DNA of 64,000 nucleotides from Salticus scenicus (lineage: Eukaryota > Arthropoda > Arachnida > Araneae > Salticidae), in NCBI GenBank assembly GCA_963930645.1, contig OZ005650.1, forward strand, positions 62,438,718 to 62,502,717, written 5' to 3'. The notes beneath the pieces were generated by a model that had not been told where the DNA came from, made no database searches, and was given only the letters and a program-made list of their open reading frames with translations. The position numbers were made by a program, and so were the translations under genes. Of this stretch, positions 1-11,390 are shown piece by piece. The number at the start of each line of letters is the position of its first letter. The stretch's first letter is position 1.

Positions 1-522
1 TTGTTAAAAGTAAAAAAAATCGATAACTTTGGTTTAAATTATCACAGATTTATTGTTCAACCATTCGTTTTAAAGGTATTGACGAGACCTTTCGAAAGAT
101 ACCCATCTTGAAAATTTATCCTTCCCCCCCAGGGGGGAACCGATGCCCCCACATGCACAAAAATTTTTTCCTAGTTAACTACTACTATTATCAACCTGAT
201 CTTTCGAAAGATACCCAATGTGAAAATTTACCCCCCCTGGTGGGTATTTCCCCTCTAGGGGGGGGAAGCGATGCCCCCCCATGCAGAAAATTTTTTTCCT
301 AGTTACATACTACTATTATCAATAATTCATATTAATTTTACAATCACAAGTTTAAAACAACTCTAATTATGTACATTTATACGAATTTTTGTCCTATGCT
401 GCCATGTTAAAAATTTAGATAAAATGCTATCACAGCGCCACCAGTTGAGCTATTGATCCCCAAACATAATCAGCACCAGTTTATGTCGGGGACCAACTAA
501 ATACCAAGTTTGGTTAAATTTC

Positions 523-560
<38 letters not shown>

Positions 561-1275
561 TTTTTTTTGTTAAAAGTAAAAAAAATCGATAACTTTGGTT
601 TAAATTATCACAGATTTATCGTTCAACCATTCGTTTTAAAGGTATTGACGAGATCTTTCGAAAGATACCCATCTTGAAACTTTGCCTCCCCGGGTGGGAA
701 CTTCCCCCCCCCGGTGGGGGGGCAACCGATGCCCCCACATGCACAAAAATTTTTTCCAAGTTAACTATTACTATTATCAACGAGACCTTTCGAAAGATAC
801 CCATCTTGAAAATTTACTTCCCCGGGGGGGGGACCGATGCCCCCCATGCACAAAATTTTTTTCCTAGCTAACTACTACTATTATCAATAATTCATATTAA
901 TTTTACAATCACAAGTGTAAAATAACTCTCTTTATGCCCATTTATACGGAATTTTGTCCTATGCTGCCATGTTAAAAATTTGCATAAAATGCGATCACAA
1001 CGCCACCTATTGAGCGATTGATCCCAAAATCTAATCAGCACCAGTTTATGTCAGGGTGCAACTAAATACCAAGTTTGGTTAAATTTCATTCATTGGTTCG
1101 TGAGGTACAGCGTCCACAAAAAAATGATACAGACAGACAGACAGACAGACATTTTCTAAAAACTATTAATTCGTGTTCTCCATATCCCAAAACATGTAAA
1201 TCCATCAAAAAGTGGACTTCGAAAATTTTCGCGAATTTTACTTTCTCTATATTACATATAGAAGAAAGTAAAAAC
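1..1275 (-). mobile_element. Family 1 Helitron-like element, 3' end off-window, core duplicated
   Basis: Read on the minus strand, the element starts near 1275 with the hairpin ACTTTCTTCTAT...ATAGAGAAAGT. It continues through a GTCT microsatellite (1128-1150) and the core, and runs off the left edge. The core block from 'CTAAATACCAAG' to 'ATCGATAAC' occurs twice (1-520 and 565-1075). The two copies are separated by an A/T run at 524-570. No coding capacity. Confidence 0.7.
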
Positions 1276-1285
1276 AAAAAAATCG

Positions 1286-1317
<32 letters not shown>

Positions 1318-1320
<3 letters not shown>

Positions 1321-1797
1321 GAAATTTAACCAAACTTGGTATTTAGTTTGTCCCCGACATTAACTGGTGCTGATTATGTTTGGGGATCAATAGCTCAACA
1401 GGTGGCGCTGTGATAGCATTTTATCTAAATTTTTAACATGGCAGCATAGGACAAAAATTCGTATAAATGTGCATAATAAGAGTTGTTTTAAACTTGTGAT
1501 TGTAAAATTAATATGAATTATTGATAATAATAGTATGTAACTAGGCCCGGGGGGGATAAATTTTCAAGATGGGTATCTTTCGAAAGGTATCGTCAATACC
1601 TTTAAAACGAATGGTTGAACTATAAATCTGTGATAATTTAAAACAAAGTTATCGATTTTTTTTTTTAACAAAAAAAAAAAAAAAAAAAAAAACGGAAAAA
1701 AAAAATCGTACTTTTTTTTTATTTTTAAATATTGTTACTGATTGAATATGTATAGGTAAATATAGAAGAAAGTCTTGTGGTGGCCACAACATACTAG
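1318..1797 (+). mobile_element. Family 1 Helitron-like element, 3' half
   Basis: Plus-strand core plus 3' terminus: ATAGAAGAAAGTC, then hairpin TTGTGG-TGG-CCACAA, then CATACTAG, followed by T. It lacks the 5' hairpin and GTCT tract. It lies inverted to the element at 1-1275, making a large imperfect inverted repeat. Confidence 0.75.
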
Positions 1798-2185
1798 TTT
1801 TCTTTTAAGTGTGGAGGAAGCAATATTTTTTTAATTAAACATATGACAAGCTATATCAGATAATGATAAAGAAAGAAAGAAAGAAATTGAAAAGTAATGA
1901 AAATAATAATAATATTAATAGGCTTTTTTTTTTTTTTTTTTTTTTTTAAAGAATTGTACAAAAAAGCCTTCATTTTTTTAAACCAATATGAAAGCCACAA
2001 GAAAGAAATTAGTTTAAATTTAGTGCGAATAATACATATTAAAAAATCATAAAAAGAGGGGGTTAAATTTGGATATAAGTTGAGTGAAATTAATTGGAGA
2101 TGATATTTGAATGCTTCAAATATTAGTGTACATTAATTATTAGTTCTATTTACAGAACAAAAAAGTATTTCTCTCTATCTTTCTT
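1798..2185. other. AT-rich spacer
   Basis: Nothing recognisable; A-rich and T-rich runs, with a 24-base T tract near 1924-1947. Confidence 0.5.
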
Positions 2186-2324
2186 CCTTTTTACTTTCTT
2201 CTATATGTAATATAGAGAAAGTATTGGATTCGCGAAAATTTTCGACCTCCGTTTTTTGACGGATCTACACGTTTTGGGATGTCCTGAACACGAATTGATA
2301 GTTTTTAGAAAATGTCTGTCTGTG

Positions 2325-2359
<35 letters not shown>

Positions 2360-2952
2360 GTGTCTGTCTGTCTGTATCATTTTTTTGTGGACGCTGTATC
2401 TCACGAACATATGAATGAAATTTAACCAAACTTGGTATTTAGTTGCACCCTAACATGAACTGGTGCCCATTAGATTTGGGGATCAATAGCTCAACAGGTG
2501 GCGCTGTAATCGCATTTTATGCAAATTTTTAACATGGCAGCATAGGACAAAATTCCGTATAAATGGGCATAATGAGAGTTATTTTAAACTTGTGATTGTA
2601 AAATTAATTTGAATTATTGATGATAGTAGTAGTTAACTAGGAAAAAAAATTTGTGCATGGGGGGGCATCGGTTCCCCCCCTGGGGGGGAAGTACCCCCCG
2701 GGGGGGATAAATTTTGAAGATGGGTATCATTCGAAAGATCTCGTCAATACCTTTAAAACGAATGGTTGAACCATAAATCTGTGATAATTTAAAACAAAGT
2801 TATCGATTTTTTTTACTTTTAACCAAAAAAAAAAAAAAAAAAAACTTAGAAAAAAAAATTCGATTTTTTTTTTTTTTTTTTTTTTTTTTATTATTGTTAG
2901 TGATTGAATATGTATTAATTTTCACAAAAAAAAAAAAAAAAAAAAAGGAAAA

Positions 2953-2990
<38 letters not shown>

Positions 2991-3057
2991 ACTGTTACTG
3001 ATTGAATATGTATAGGAAAATATAGAAGAAAGTCTTGTGGTGGCCACAACATACTAG
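2186..3057 (+). mobile_element. Family 1 Helitron-like element, near full length
   Basis: The clearest copy of the family. It has a 5' hairpin TACTTTCTTCTAT...ATAGAGAAAGTATTGG (2194-2226), a GTCT/GTGT microsatellite (2310-2372), a core with a 'CAGGTGGCGCTG' box and variable C/G runs (2660-2705), A/T tracts, and the 3' end ATAGAAGAAAGTC - TTGTGG-TGG-CCACAA - CATACTAG (3023-3057), followed by T. No TIR and no target duplication. This is the architecture described for Drosophila DINE-1/HINE elements, which are non-autonomous Helentrons. No replicase gene is present. Confidence 0.8.
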
Positions 3058-3279
3058 TTTATTTTATTCCTATTAAAATATCTCCGGAATCCATCTTCCT
3101 GTATCCATCTATTCCTATTAAAATCTATCCCAGCATTAGAAAAATTATATATTAGAGAAATAATGATATTAACTTTAAAAGTTAACATACGTGTGTTAAC
3201 ACATTGATAGTTTTAATGAGAAAATATCTAGCATTGTCATTATCATCAATGAAATTGCATTTTTTTAAAAAAGTAAGTC

Positions 3280-4060
3280 CTTCCGGCTCATTCGGAAGGG
3301 TAGGCAGATTTCTTTTTACTTATCAAGTAGCCGTCATTTTGTTCCAAAATGGTACCTACAAATTATTAATGGACTTAGCAGAAATATAGATTTAGGCTAT
3401 GTACATATGGAGTTTTAAGCAAATCGGTTCAGAAATACCTTTTTATGTGAATTTAAAATTTTCAAGTGGCCGGCACTTGGAAACAAAAATGACAGGTCAG
3501 GTTGGCAAACAAATATATCAAATGCACTTGTGAGATAGTCTATCGTACAAATTTAGTTTGAATTAACTCACAATCTCAAAAATTATCGTGTTGAAAAATT
3601 AAGGGGCCACCACTTGGATCAAAATGGCGGAGCAACTTGCACAGTAAACTAATTCGAGATATTTGTAAGATAAGTCCACTGTCCAACTTTGGTTCGAATA
3701 AATTCAGTATTTGAAAAGTTAACACGATACCAAAGTCTCAAGTGGATGCAACTTGGAAACAAAATTGCGGAGAAAATTGCCCATCGAAATAATAGATATT
3801 TGAATGATAAACTTTGGTTTGAATTGATTAAACCATTTTTCAACTTTAGTTTGAATTGATTAAATATTTCAAAAGTTATTTTGATAATAAATTTTCAAGT
3901 GGCTACCACATAGAAACAATATAACAAAGCAAGTTGCACAGCAAACTCATCTAAGATAGTTGAAGCATCCAAGATAGTTCACTGTCCACTTTTATTCGAA
4001 ACAGTATAGTGTTATCAAAAGTTATCGTTATGACAAATTTTACCTAAATTAGACCTAAAT
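3280..4060. repeat. Degenerate tandem repeats of about 140-155 bases
   Basis: Five diverged units share a 'TCAAGTGGC..C.ACTTGGAAACAAAATGGCGG'-like core (near 3320, 3464, 3600, 3738 and 3894). Spacings are 144, 136, 138 and 156 bases. There is no ORF. The block probably belongs to the core of a long Helitron-like element. Confidence 0.65.
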
Positions 4061-5040
4061 TAGTACATATCAACTTTTGGTGCCGATCGCTCTACAGGTG
4101 GTGCTGCTATACAGCAATTTCAGGGAAGGCCATATCTCAAAAACTGCTGCTCAGAATTGCATATAAATTTATATGCAGTTTCACTTTGACATATTTTAGT
4201 GTTGTCGACATTTGGTGGCAATAGGCACCAAAGGACAAAGGTGCAATACAGGTGGCGCTGCTATATAGCGATTTCCGGGAAGGCCATATCTCAGGAACTA
4301 ATTTACAGAATTACATATAAATTTATATATAGATTCATCTTGACATAAATTAGTGTCCAACAACTTTTGGTGTTAATCGCTCAACAAGTGGCCCTGCTAT
4401 ACAGCGATTTCCGCAATTTCAAGAAAGGTCATATCTTAGTAATTAATTTACAGAATTATATATAAATTTGTATATAGATTTACCTTGACATAAATTAGTG
4501 CCAATAACTCTTGGTGTTAATCGCTCAACAGGTTATATATATACATATATATGTTACCGCTAAAGTGCAGAAATCAGTTAATCTGCAGATTAGCTAGGCA
4601 ATCTACACATTAACTAGGGTGATCCGTTAAAGTGAGGAAAATTGTTTCATTCCTCAAATTACCTAGGTAATCTGCGAATTACCTAGATAATCTGCACATT
4701 ACCTACTAGGCACTCGTTAAAGTGAAAATAAGATCTCTGGTGGTATAATTTTACTGCACGTTGTGTTGTATTTGTTTTTATCATTCGGGAAAAGAAAAAA
4801 AAAGATTAGTTTGCTTTTCTTTTCTTTCTTTCTTTACTTATTTTAATCTGTATGCGTTTTAAAGTTATATTTGTTTTATTTATTTCATCTTTTTTATTCT
4901 GTCAATATAAGTTTGAAGATGTTATGCATTTTTAATATGAAATATAATATCTTTAATAGCTTACAATAAAGTCTATTTTATAAATGAATGTTAGAATTGT
5001 AATATAGTAACGATTTCTTTTTAAATAAAAATATTTAACA

Positions 5041-5079
<39 letters not shown>

Positions 5080-5322
5080 TATTAACAACTTATATTGGCT
5101 ATTACTATATTTAAAAAAAATATGCACCAATTTTTAATTAGCTAAAGAAATATTAAATTAGACAAATCAGAAGCATTTTAAGAAGTACTTCAAACAATTA
5201 AAACTGCTTTAATAATTTTTAGAACGCATGAAAATTAAAATGACAGTTTTCCAATGCTTTATTAAACTATATTTTGCAGCATACATATATCTGTACAAGT
5301 TTAGGAAATATATTAATTTTAC

Positions 5323-5353
<31 letters not shown>

Positions 5354-6549
5354 CTTTAGTAACACATTTTATGTGATAAACTACAACGAAATTATTTGAA
5401 AAAGCGAACAAAATTAAAAATAAAACTATAATCATGATATATAAAATATATAAAAGAAACTTGAAATTGAAAGAAACAAAAGAGAAAAATTGTAATGAAA
5501 TGCTAAAAAATGCATAAAAATTTCATTTTAAGTATTTATTGAATAATGACATAATATTGAATGCCATATTTTCCAGAGTTAAAAAATAATACATGTGCTC
5601 TTTTTTTCAGTAAGTAATAGTAATTGAAATCAATTTTAAAATAAAGTATTTTTAAAAAGTTGTGGTTTAATAGTTTTATTTCGTGAGAAAATAATTACTG
5701 TGCTGTAAATTTAAGATTCATAATTTAAAATGAAGTTTCACGAGAGAGAGAGCTTTTAATAAAGATTATATTTCATTAATAAAATGCAGACCCTTTTCAA
5801 ACTTATATTGACAGAATTAAAAAAGAGAAGAAATAAACTCAAAACAATTATAACTTACTTGTACTGTAAAATTTGTGTTGGTCATAATAAGAAATCTAAT
5901 GTCATAGCTTCGATGATCCGGTTTTGCGCTTACTGTTTATCACAGCGGAGAGGAAGGGATAAAAGTTTCGGTTTGTGTTTGAAGGTCAATCGCGTCACAG
6001 ACTAATCTTGGGATTCGCGTATCTGTATCACATGACTGTTTGACGTCATGGTGAATGTAAAAAAACTAAGGCTCGAAACAAACATTTGAACTTTAACGAA
6101 ACAGAAGCCGTTAATCTGCAGATTACCTAGTTAAAATGCGGAAAACTCTTTATTCCGCACTTTAACGGGTCATTTTAGTTAATCTGCAGATTAGCTAGGT
6201 AATCTTCAGATTAACGGGTTTCGCGCTTTAACGGTAACATATATATATATATACATATATATATCAGGTTATATTGCGTACAATCGAACAAAATTTTATA
6301 TGTTAATAGGCTGATATGAGATATTATGCTGATTCAATCTGGGTACATATTGGCCGATAAGTTGCGCTGCTATACTGCAAATTTTCCCGAGAACGGGAAG
6401 GATGCACCGTAAAAATTCATTTCCATTGGACAGTACCTCTCTGAGATGAAAATAATCTGCATTCATAATGGAAAAAATAATAATAAATAACTTGTACTGA
6501 GGTAATTTGTGTAGGAAAATATAGAAGAAATTTTTGTGTTGGGTACAAC
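4060..6549 (+). mobile_element. Helitron-like element split by a TIR transposon
   Basis: The flanks 4060-4528 and 6275-6549 carry family 1-type core repeats ('ACAGGTGGCGCTGCTATA', 'GAAGGCCATATCTC', repeated every 120-135 bases). A decayed 3' end follows (ATAGAAGAAA, hairpin TTGTGTTGGGTACAA, CATATTAG at 6542-6549). The TIR element at 4553-6238 interrupts it. Confidence 0.6.
4553..6238. mobile_element. TIR DNA transposon of unassigned superfamily, 1.7 kb
   Basis: The ends are inverted: GTTACCGCTAAAGTGCAGAAA at the left and its near-complement at the right. Both are followed by repeated palindromic GTTAATCTGCAGATTASCTAG and CGTTAAAGTG motifs. The flanks are AT runs (ATATATAT on both sides). Outside these, CAGGTTATAT occurs at 4529-4538 and 6265-6274, a candidate target duplication. 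The interior is AT-rich with A-runs. A 73-residue frame at 5784-6005 is unrecognised and probably not a gene. The element appears non-autonomous. Confidence 0.72.
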
Positions 6550-6577
6550 ATATTAGTTTTCAGATTTTATATTTATA

Positions 6578-8042
6578 CTAGCGAGCTTCGCCCGCTAGCG
6601 GGTCAGTATTTTCAAATGAATCACTAACAGTAACTTTTAGTCTTAAGAAAAGAAATTGAAAAAAAAAAAAATTATTTATGATTGGGTAAAAAGTCGGCCC
6701 AGGTCCCCACTGCCTTCGGCAGCGCAGTCCCGTGCACGCTGCGCGCGCGTATTCCTTCCCTCACCCTTCGTGGCTCCTAAAAAAAAAAAAAATCTGATTG
6801 GGTAAAAACTCCCATCGGGTCCCCACTGTCTCCGGCAGCGCAGACCCATTCGCGCTGCGCGCGCACGTGTGGAGGTATACGTGCGCTGCGCGCACATATT
6901 CCTTCTCAATTAAAAATTTTATTCTTAAGAAAATTTAAAAAATCATTTCTCATCGGGTACAAATTCGGACCGGGTCCCCACTGCCTTCGGCAGCGCAGTC
7001 CCGTGCGTTCTGCGCGCGCACAAGTTAGGGGATACGCGCGCGGTACACGCCTATTTCTTCCCCCACCCTTTCATGCCCTCTTAATTAACCTACGTATACC
7101 AATTTTGAACGATCTAACTCAATTGGCTGAGATGCAAAAGAAAACGTAATCAGGACACCTCGAAACGTGTAAATCTGGTGAAAACTTTCGATAATATAAA
7201 AGAACTTTAAAATATCTTTCGAATGATGCATTAAAAAAAATTTAATCATAATTAGAAATTGAAATATTGAAATTTGAAAATATTACAGCGCCATAAAAGG
7301 AAACTGATTCAGGACACCTCAAAACGTGTAAATCTGGTGAAAACCTTCGATAATTTAAAAGAACTTTAAAATATCTTTCGAATGATGTATTAAATATAAT
7401 TTAATCATATTTAGAAATTGAAAATATTACAGCGCCATCTGGCGGTACAAATTTCTGTATTCCACTGTTCGATTCCAATTCAATAAAGCTTTCCAATGAT
7501 GTATTACTTATGAAATTATTTTAATTAGTAGCTGAGATACAAAAGAAAACGAATTCAGGAGACCTCAAAACGTGTAAATCTGTTGAAATCTTTGAATGAT
7601 ATAAAAGAACTTTAAAATATCTTTCGAATGATGTATTAAAAATAATTTAATCATAATTAGAATTTGAAATTTGAAAATATTACAGCGCCATCTGGCGGTA
7701 GAAATTTCTGTATTCCACTGTTCGATTCCAATTCAAAAAAGCTTTCTAATGATGTATTACTTATGAAATTATTTTAATTAGTAGCTGAGATACAAAAGAA
7801 AACTAATTCAGGAAACCTCAAAACGTGTAAATCTGGTGAAAACTTTCGATGATATAAAAGAACTTTAAAATATCTTTCGAATGATGCATTAAAAAAAATT
7901 TAATCATAATTAGAAATTGAAATTTGAAAATATTACAGCGCCATAAAAGAAAACTGATTCAGGACACCTCAAAACGTGTAAATATGGTGAAAGAGAGACA
8001 GACAGACACACACACGCGTACAGATTTTAATAATATAGGAGA
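6578..8042 (-). mobile_element. Family 2 Helitron (A|TC...CTAG|T)
   Basis: On the minus strand it begins TCTCCTATATTATTAAAATC after A (8042), passes a GTCT/GTGT tract, and ends ...GCGGGCGAAGCTCGCTAG (6578) before T, with a G/C hairpin at the 3' tip. The interior has about five 'CAGGACACCTCAAAACGTG' units (from 7135), spaced about 245 or 160 bases, plus three GC-rich 'GGGTCCCCACTGCCTTCGGCAGCG' boxes. Non-coding. Confidence 0.75.
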
Positions 8043-8044
8043 TA

Positions 8045-8092
8045 TAAGTAATTCATATTTAAAATGACCAGCGGAGCGGCGATGTCCGCTAG
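8045..8092 (+). mobile_element. Family 2 Helitron 3' end fragment
   Basis: TTTAAAATGACCAGCGGAGC and a terminal CCGCTAG, before T, match the 3' tips at 17933 and 43687. Only the tip is present. Confidence 0.5.
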
Positions 8093-8180
8093 TTTAAGTG
8101 AATAAATAAAAGTATATGGAATTAAATAAAGTGAAGTGTAATTACTTTAAATTATTTATAGTGTAAATAAATAAATAAAA

Positions 8181-9150
8181 CTAGTTTGTTGTGGCCATCA
8201 CGTGACTTACTTCTATATTTTCCTATACAAATTCACTTATACTAAAAATAATTTATTAAAATAATCTTCCATGATAATTTTTTTTTTTTTTGATATATCA
8301 GGCCCGTCCAAATCCAAAACTCTTGGCGGGTTGCATTGTATAAATGCGTGAAGCCTACACATGTAATTCTTTTTCCGGTGGGCTCGTGAAGAATTAAAAC
8401 AGAAAATATGTATATTAAATGTATGTTTATTCATAAAATAACTATAAAACAGTCAAAACTTTTAATTACACATACATAAGTATAATAGCAAGAATCAGTT
8501 ATTGATCTGATAATATTTTATTAACATCAGTGAGCGCGATATTTGTTTCTTAAGCTATCTTAATTGGTATTTTCATTAAAAACGTCAGAAAAAAATTATT
8601 AATTTTAGATGTTTCAACCGAAGATGTCAAATTAGAAATTTCCTGAATTCTCTCGCGGGGTCATATGCGGTCCGCGGGTTGGACTCTATGTAACATCTTA
8701 AAAATGAGATTTTTTCCCTCTTTCATTTTTTTAAAATATATTATTTATTTGTTAAAAATGAAAAAATCGATAGCTTTATTTCAAATTATCTCAGATCGAT
8801 GGTTCAACCATTCAATATATATATGCACATTTGTGTTATACCCCCCCCCCATGTTAAAAATTTAGAAAAAACGAGATGGCAGCATTCTTGTTGCACGATT
8901 TTCACAAAAAAATTGATAGGTACTTATTTATGTCAAGGTGCAACTACATATACTAATTTGTATGAAATTTTATGCAGTAGTTCCCGAGATACAGTTGCCA
9001 CAAAATTTTGTCACACACGCAGACAGACATTTTCTAAAAATGGTCAAATCGTGTTCTACACCTATCAAAACAGGTAAATCCATCGAAAACCAGAAGTCGA
9101 AAAATTTTTATGAATCCAATACTCTCCTCTGTTGAATACAGTAAAAAGTA
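8181..9150 (-). mobile_element. Family 1 Helitron-like element
   Basis: On the minus strand the 3' end is GATGGCCACAACAAACTAG (8181) before T; the 5' end lies near 9150. A short GTCT tract (9018-9028) and the conserved 'GATTCATAAAAATTTTTCGAC' region are present. The core includes a C9 run near 8841. The hairpins are decayed. Confidence 0.65.
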
Positions 9151-9680
9151 TTAAGATTAAATATTTAATGTCGGTTTTAAGTTTTAATCCATTAAAAATT
9201 TCGAAGCTGGATTTTGAAAATAACATAACACTTCCTTTTTAGAAACATAAAATTTGTTCCCAACACAAATCACCAAAAATAAATTATGAAAATGAAGATA
9301 AAAATTTTTTTACCATTGGTAAGAGATTAAAAAAAAAAAAAAAAAAAGATAACGCAAAAAATATTTCTATTTTTAGAAATGTTTCTTGTCAGTTAACACA
9401 CAAAAAAGTTTATCTCGAAGATCTCCTTTTCTAATCTCTATGACTGAAAATAAATATGCGATTATTATCTTTTGAGTGTGCATATCAGATTGATCTATTT
9501 TTAATGTATGATTGCAAAATTACTTTAACTGAAGTAAAAGCTTAAGAAAATATAGATTTGTGAAAGAAAAAGTTTGTGATACTTTTATAAATGACATCTT
9601 TTACGCACATATAGAATTTCTTTTTCTCAACACATTATGAACTAAAGATAAAATGAATTTAAATTGTTTTTTCTTTCGTC
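9151..9680. other. AT-rich stretch
   Basis: No gene or repeat recognised; a 19-base A run is at 9331-9349. Confidence 0.5.
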
Positions 9681-10204
9681 TATAAATAAAAAGAAAACAT
9701 TAGACATTAAAAAAGAAATTAATTAAGAAGAAAACAAACTTTTCGATCTCTAGTTCTTGATGAAATTACTAGTTATGACATTTCTTGAAACTGATTTGAT
9801 CATTTTTAGAAAATGTCTCTGTGTGCGTTATCAAAATTTTGTCTGCGCTATATTTCAGGAAGCAATTTACGAAATTCTAAAAAATTGTACATTTGGAGGA
9901 CCGTTTGGTGCTGATTAGGTTTTGACATATATCACCCAACAGGTGGTAATACTAAACTCTAATTCCTTTCACTTACATGAAAATTATATTTCAGTTTCTA
10001 TTGAGTAGAAGTGAACAAAACTTGATATGTGAGACATAAATTATGAAAACATTTGTTAGTTAAATTAATGTGCTATCTACCGACAGGTGGCGCTTTTATG
10101 CTGAAATTTTCTACGTTAACAGGATGGCTATATCTTACTTATATGATATATAAATGCACCAAACTTGATATTTAAGATGGATAATATGAAAAAAATGTAC
10201 TTAT

Positions 10205-10477
10205 ATGAAAAAAATGTACTTGACCCGAATTGGAGTTGAAGTTCTGCCACAGCCACCATACAGCCCTGACTTGAGTCCTCCTGATTTCTTCCTATTTCCG
10301 AAGGTCAAAAGATGCCTGAAGGGTCATCGTTTCGACGATATTCCGAACATCCAACGTGCTGTCACGAAGGCACTAACTGGGATAACTCCAACGGACTACA
10401 GTGGGGCCTATGAAGCTTGGAAAACGCGCTGGCAACGTTGTGTCGACGCCCAAGGCGAGTACTTTGAAGAATATTAA
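10205..10477 (+). pseudogene. Mariner transposase, C-terminal fragment
   Basis: The frame reads QPPYSPDLSPPDFFLFPKVKRCLKGHRF and ends in a KTRWQRCVDAQGEYFEEY tail, the last third of a mariner (DD34D) transposase. It keeps the third catalytic Asp (in SPPDFFLF). The DNA-binding domain and the first two Asp residues are missing, so it is a 5'-truncated remnant. The residues before about 10220 come from flanking DNA. The 3' terminal repeat of the same element follows at about 10510-10552. Confidence 0.88.
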
Positions 10478-10552
10478 CGTTTTGTACAAATCGGATCAAT
10501 AAATTTGTTTTTCTAGACTGAGTCTCATTACTTATCTACCACACCCTGTATT
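10478..10552 (+). mobile_element. 3' UTR and terminal repeat of the mariner fragment
   Basis: AATAAA (10498-10503) is followed by GACTGAGTCTCATTACTTAT and CACACCCTGTA, a mariner-type terminal inverted repeat ending at a TA. The matching 5' repeat is absent. Confidence 0.7.
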
Positions 10553-10741
10553 CAATTTGGATGTATATCAACAGATAGATTGTGTTGTTATTACCCACTT
10601 TCTATGCTTTCCCAGATGTTTATGTCTCAGCATCTATTAGTTAAAATTTTCTCAAACTGCACATGTAAAATCTTTATAGTGAGAAACTATGATGATTAAT
10701 TTCTTGCAGAAGAAAGTTTTGTGATGGCCACAGCATACTAA

Positions 10742-11177
10742 TTTTTTTTTTTCTAATTACTTTACAGCAACTATCAAATGTATAATCAATAGATATCATG
10801 CACACCACAACATCATAGTAATTAGTAAGGATTTAAATGAGCTAGCACTTCAAAGAGCTGTTGATACTTAAAATGAGGCTGAAAAAAAAATCAGAATCTT
10901 GAAAAAATGTCAATCGTCAAAGTGTGGAGGGGGGCTTATATTGATGGGACTTCACTTAATGCTACTGAACTGAAGTATTCTAATTGTATTAATATTTTGG
11001 CATTTCCAATAAAGATGTCAAATCACTTTGTATGTTTAGCATCAGATCTTCCCCTCTAATTGTTGGAAATATTATATAAAATCCATATTATCTTAATTTT
11101 TACCATTTTCATAGCATAGCATTTTCCAATTTCCTATTGGCTAATCCCTCCACAATCCTCACAGGAGGATACATACA
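10742..11177. other. Unannotated spacer
   Basis: AT-rich, with no gene or repeat recognised. Confidence 0.45.
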
Positions 11178-11390
11178 AAATTCCTATGTAAAAAATGTAC
11201 ACTTCATATGGTTTTGTTAAATAAATCCTTATCGAATTGTGTTCTGACACTAAGAACAGGATTCTACAAGGATTTATTTAACAAAACCGTATGAAGTATA
11301 CTTTTTTTACATAGGAATTTTTACTAGTGTTCGGACATTTTTGCTAGTGTTCGGACATTTTTGTTACCGACTGTACAAATAGGATATGTA
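11178..11390. mobile_element. Palindromic MITE-like element with Tc1/mariner-type end
   Basis: Arms 11178-11230 and 11268-11320 are near-perfect inverted repeats (about 52 bases, AAATTCCTATGTAAAAAATG...AAATCCTT) around a 37-base loop. Then a 21-base unit (CTAGTGTTCGGACATTTTTG) occurs twice, and the sequence ends ACCGACTGTA, resembling a Tc1/mariner terminus at TA. The outer left end was not found. Confidence 0.6.

Larger units (their letters stand above)
9690..10741 (+). mobile_element. Decayed family 1 Helitron-like element carrying a mariner fragment
   Basis: 'TTTTTAGAAAATGTCTCTGTGTG' (9807-9829) marks the microsatellite part. 'AGGTGGCGCTT' marks the core. The 3' end AGAAGAAAGTTTTGTGATGGCCACAGCATACTAA is at 10709-10742. 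The mariner piece at 10215-10552 lies inside it. Confidence 0.55.

Noticed and set aside
5784..6005. 73-residue frame inside the 4553-6238 element as a transposase
   Set aside because: Too short, Lys-rich, with no catalytic motif; chance frame in AT-rich DNA.
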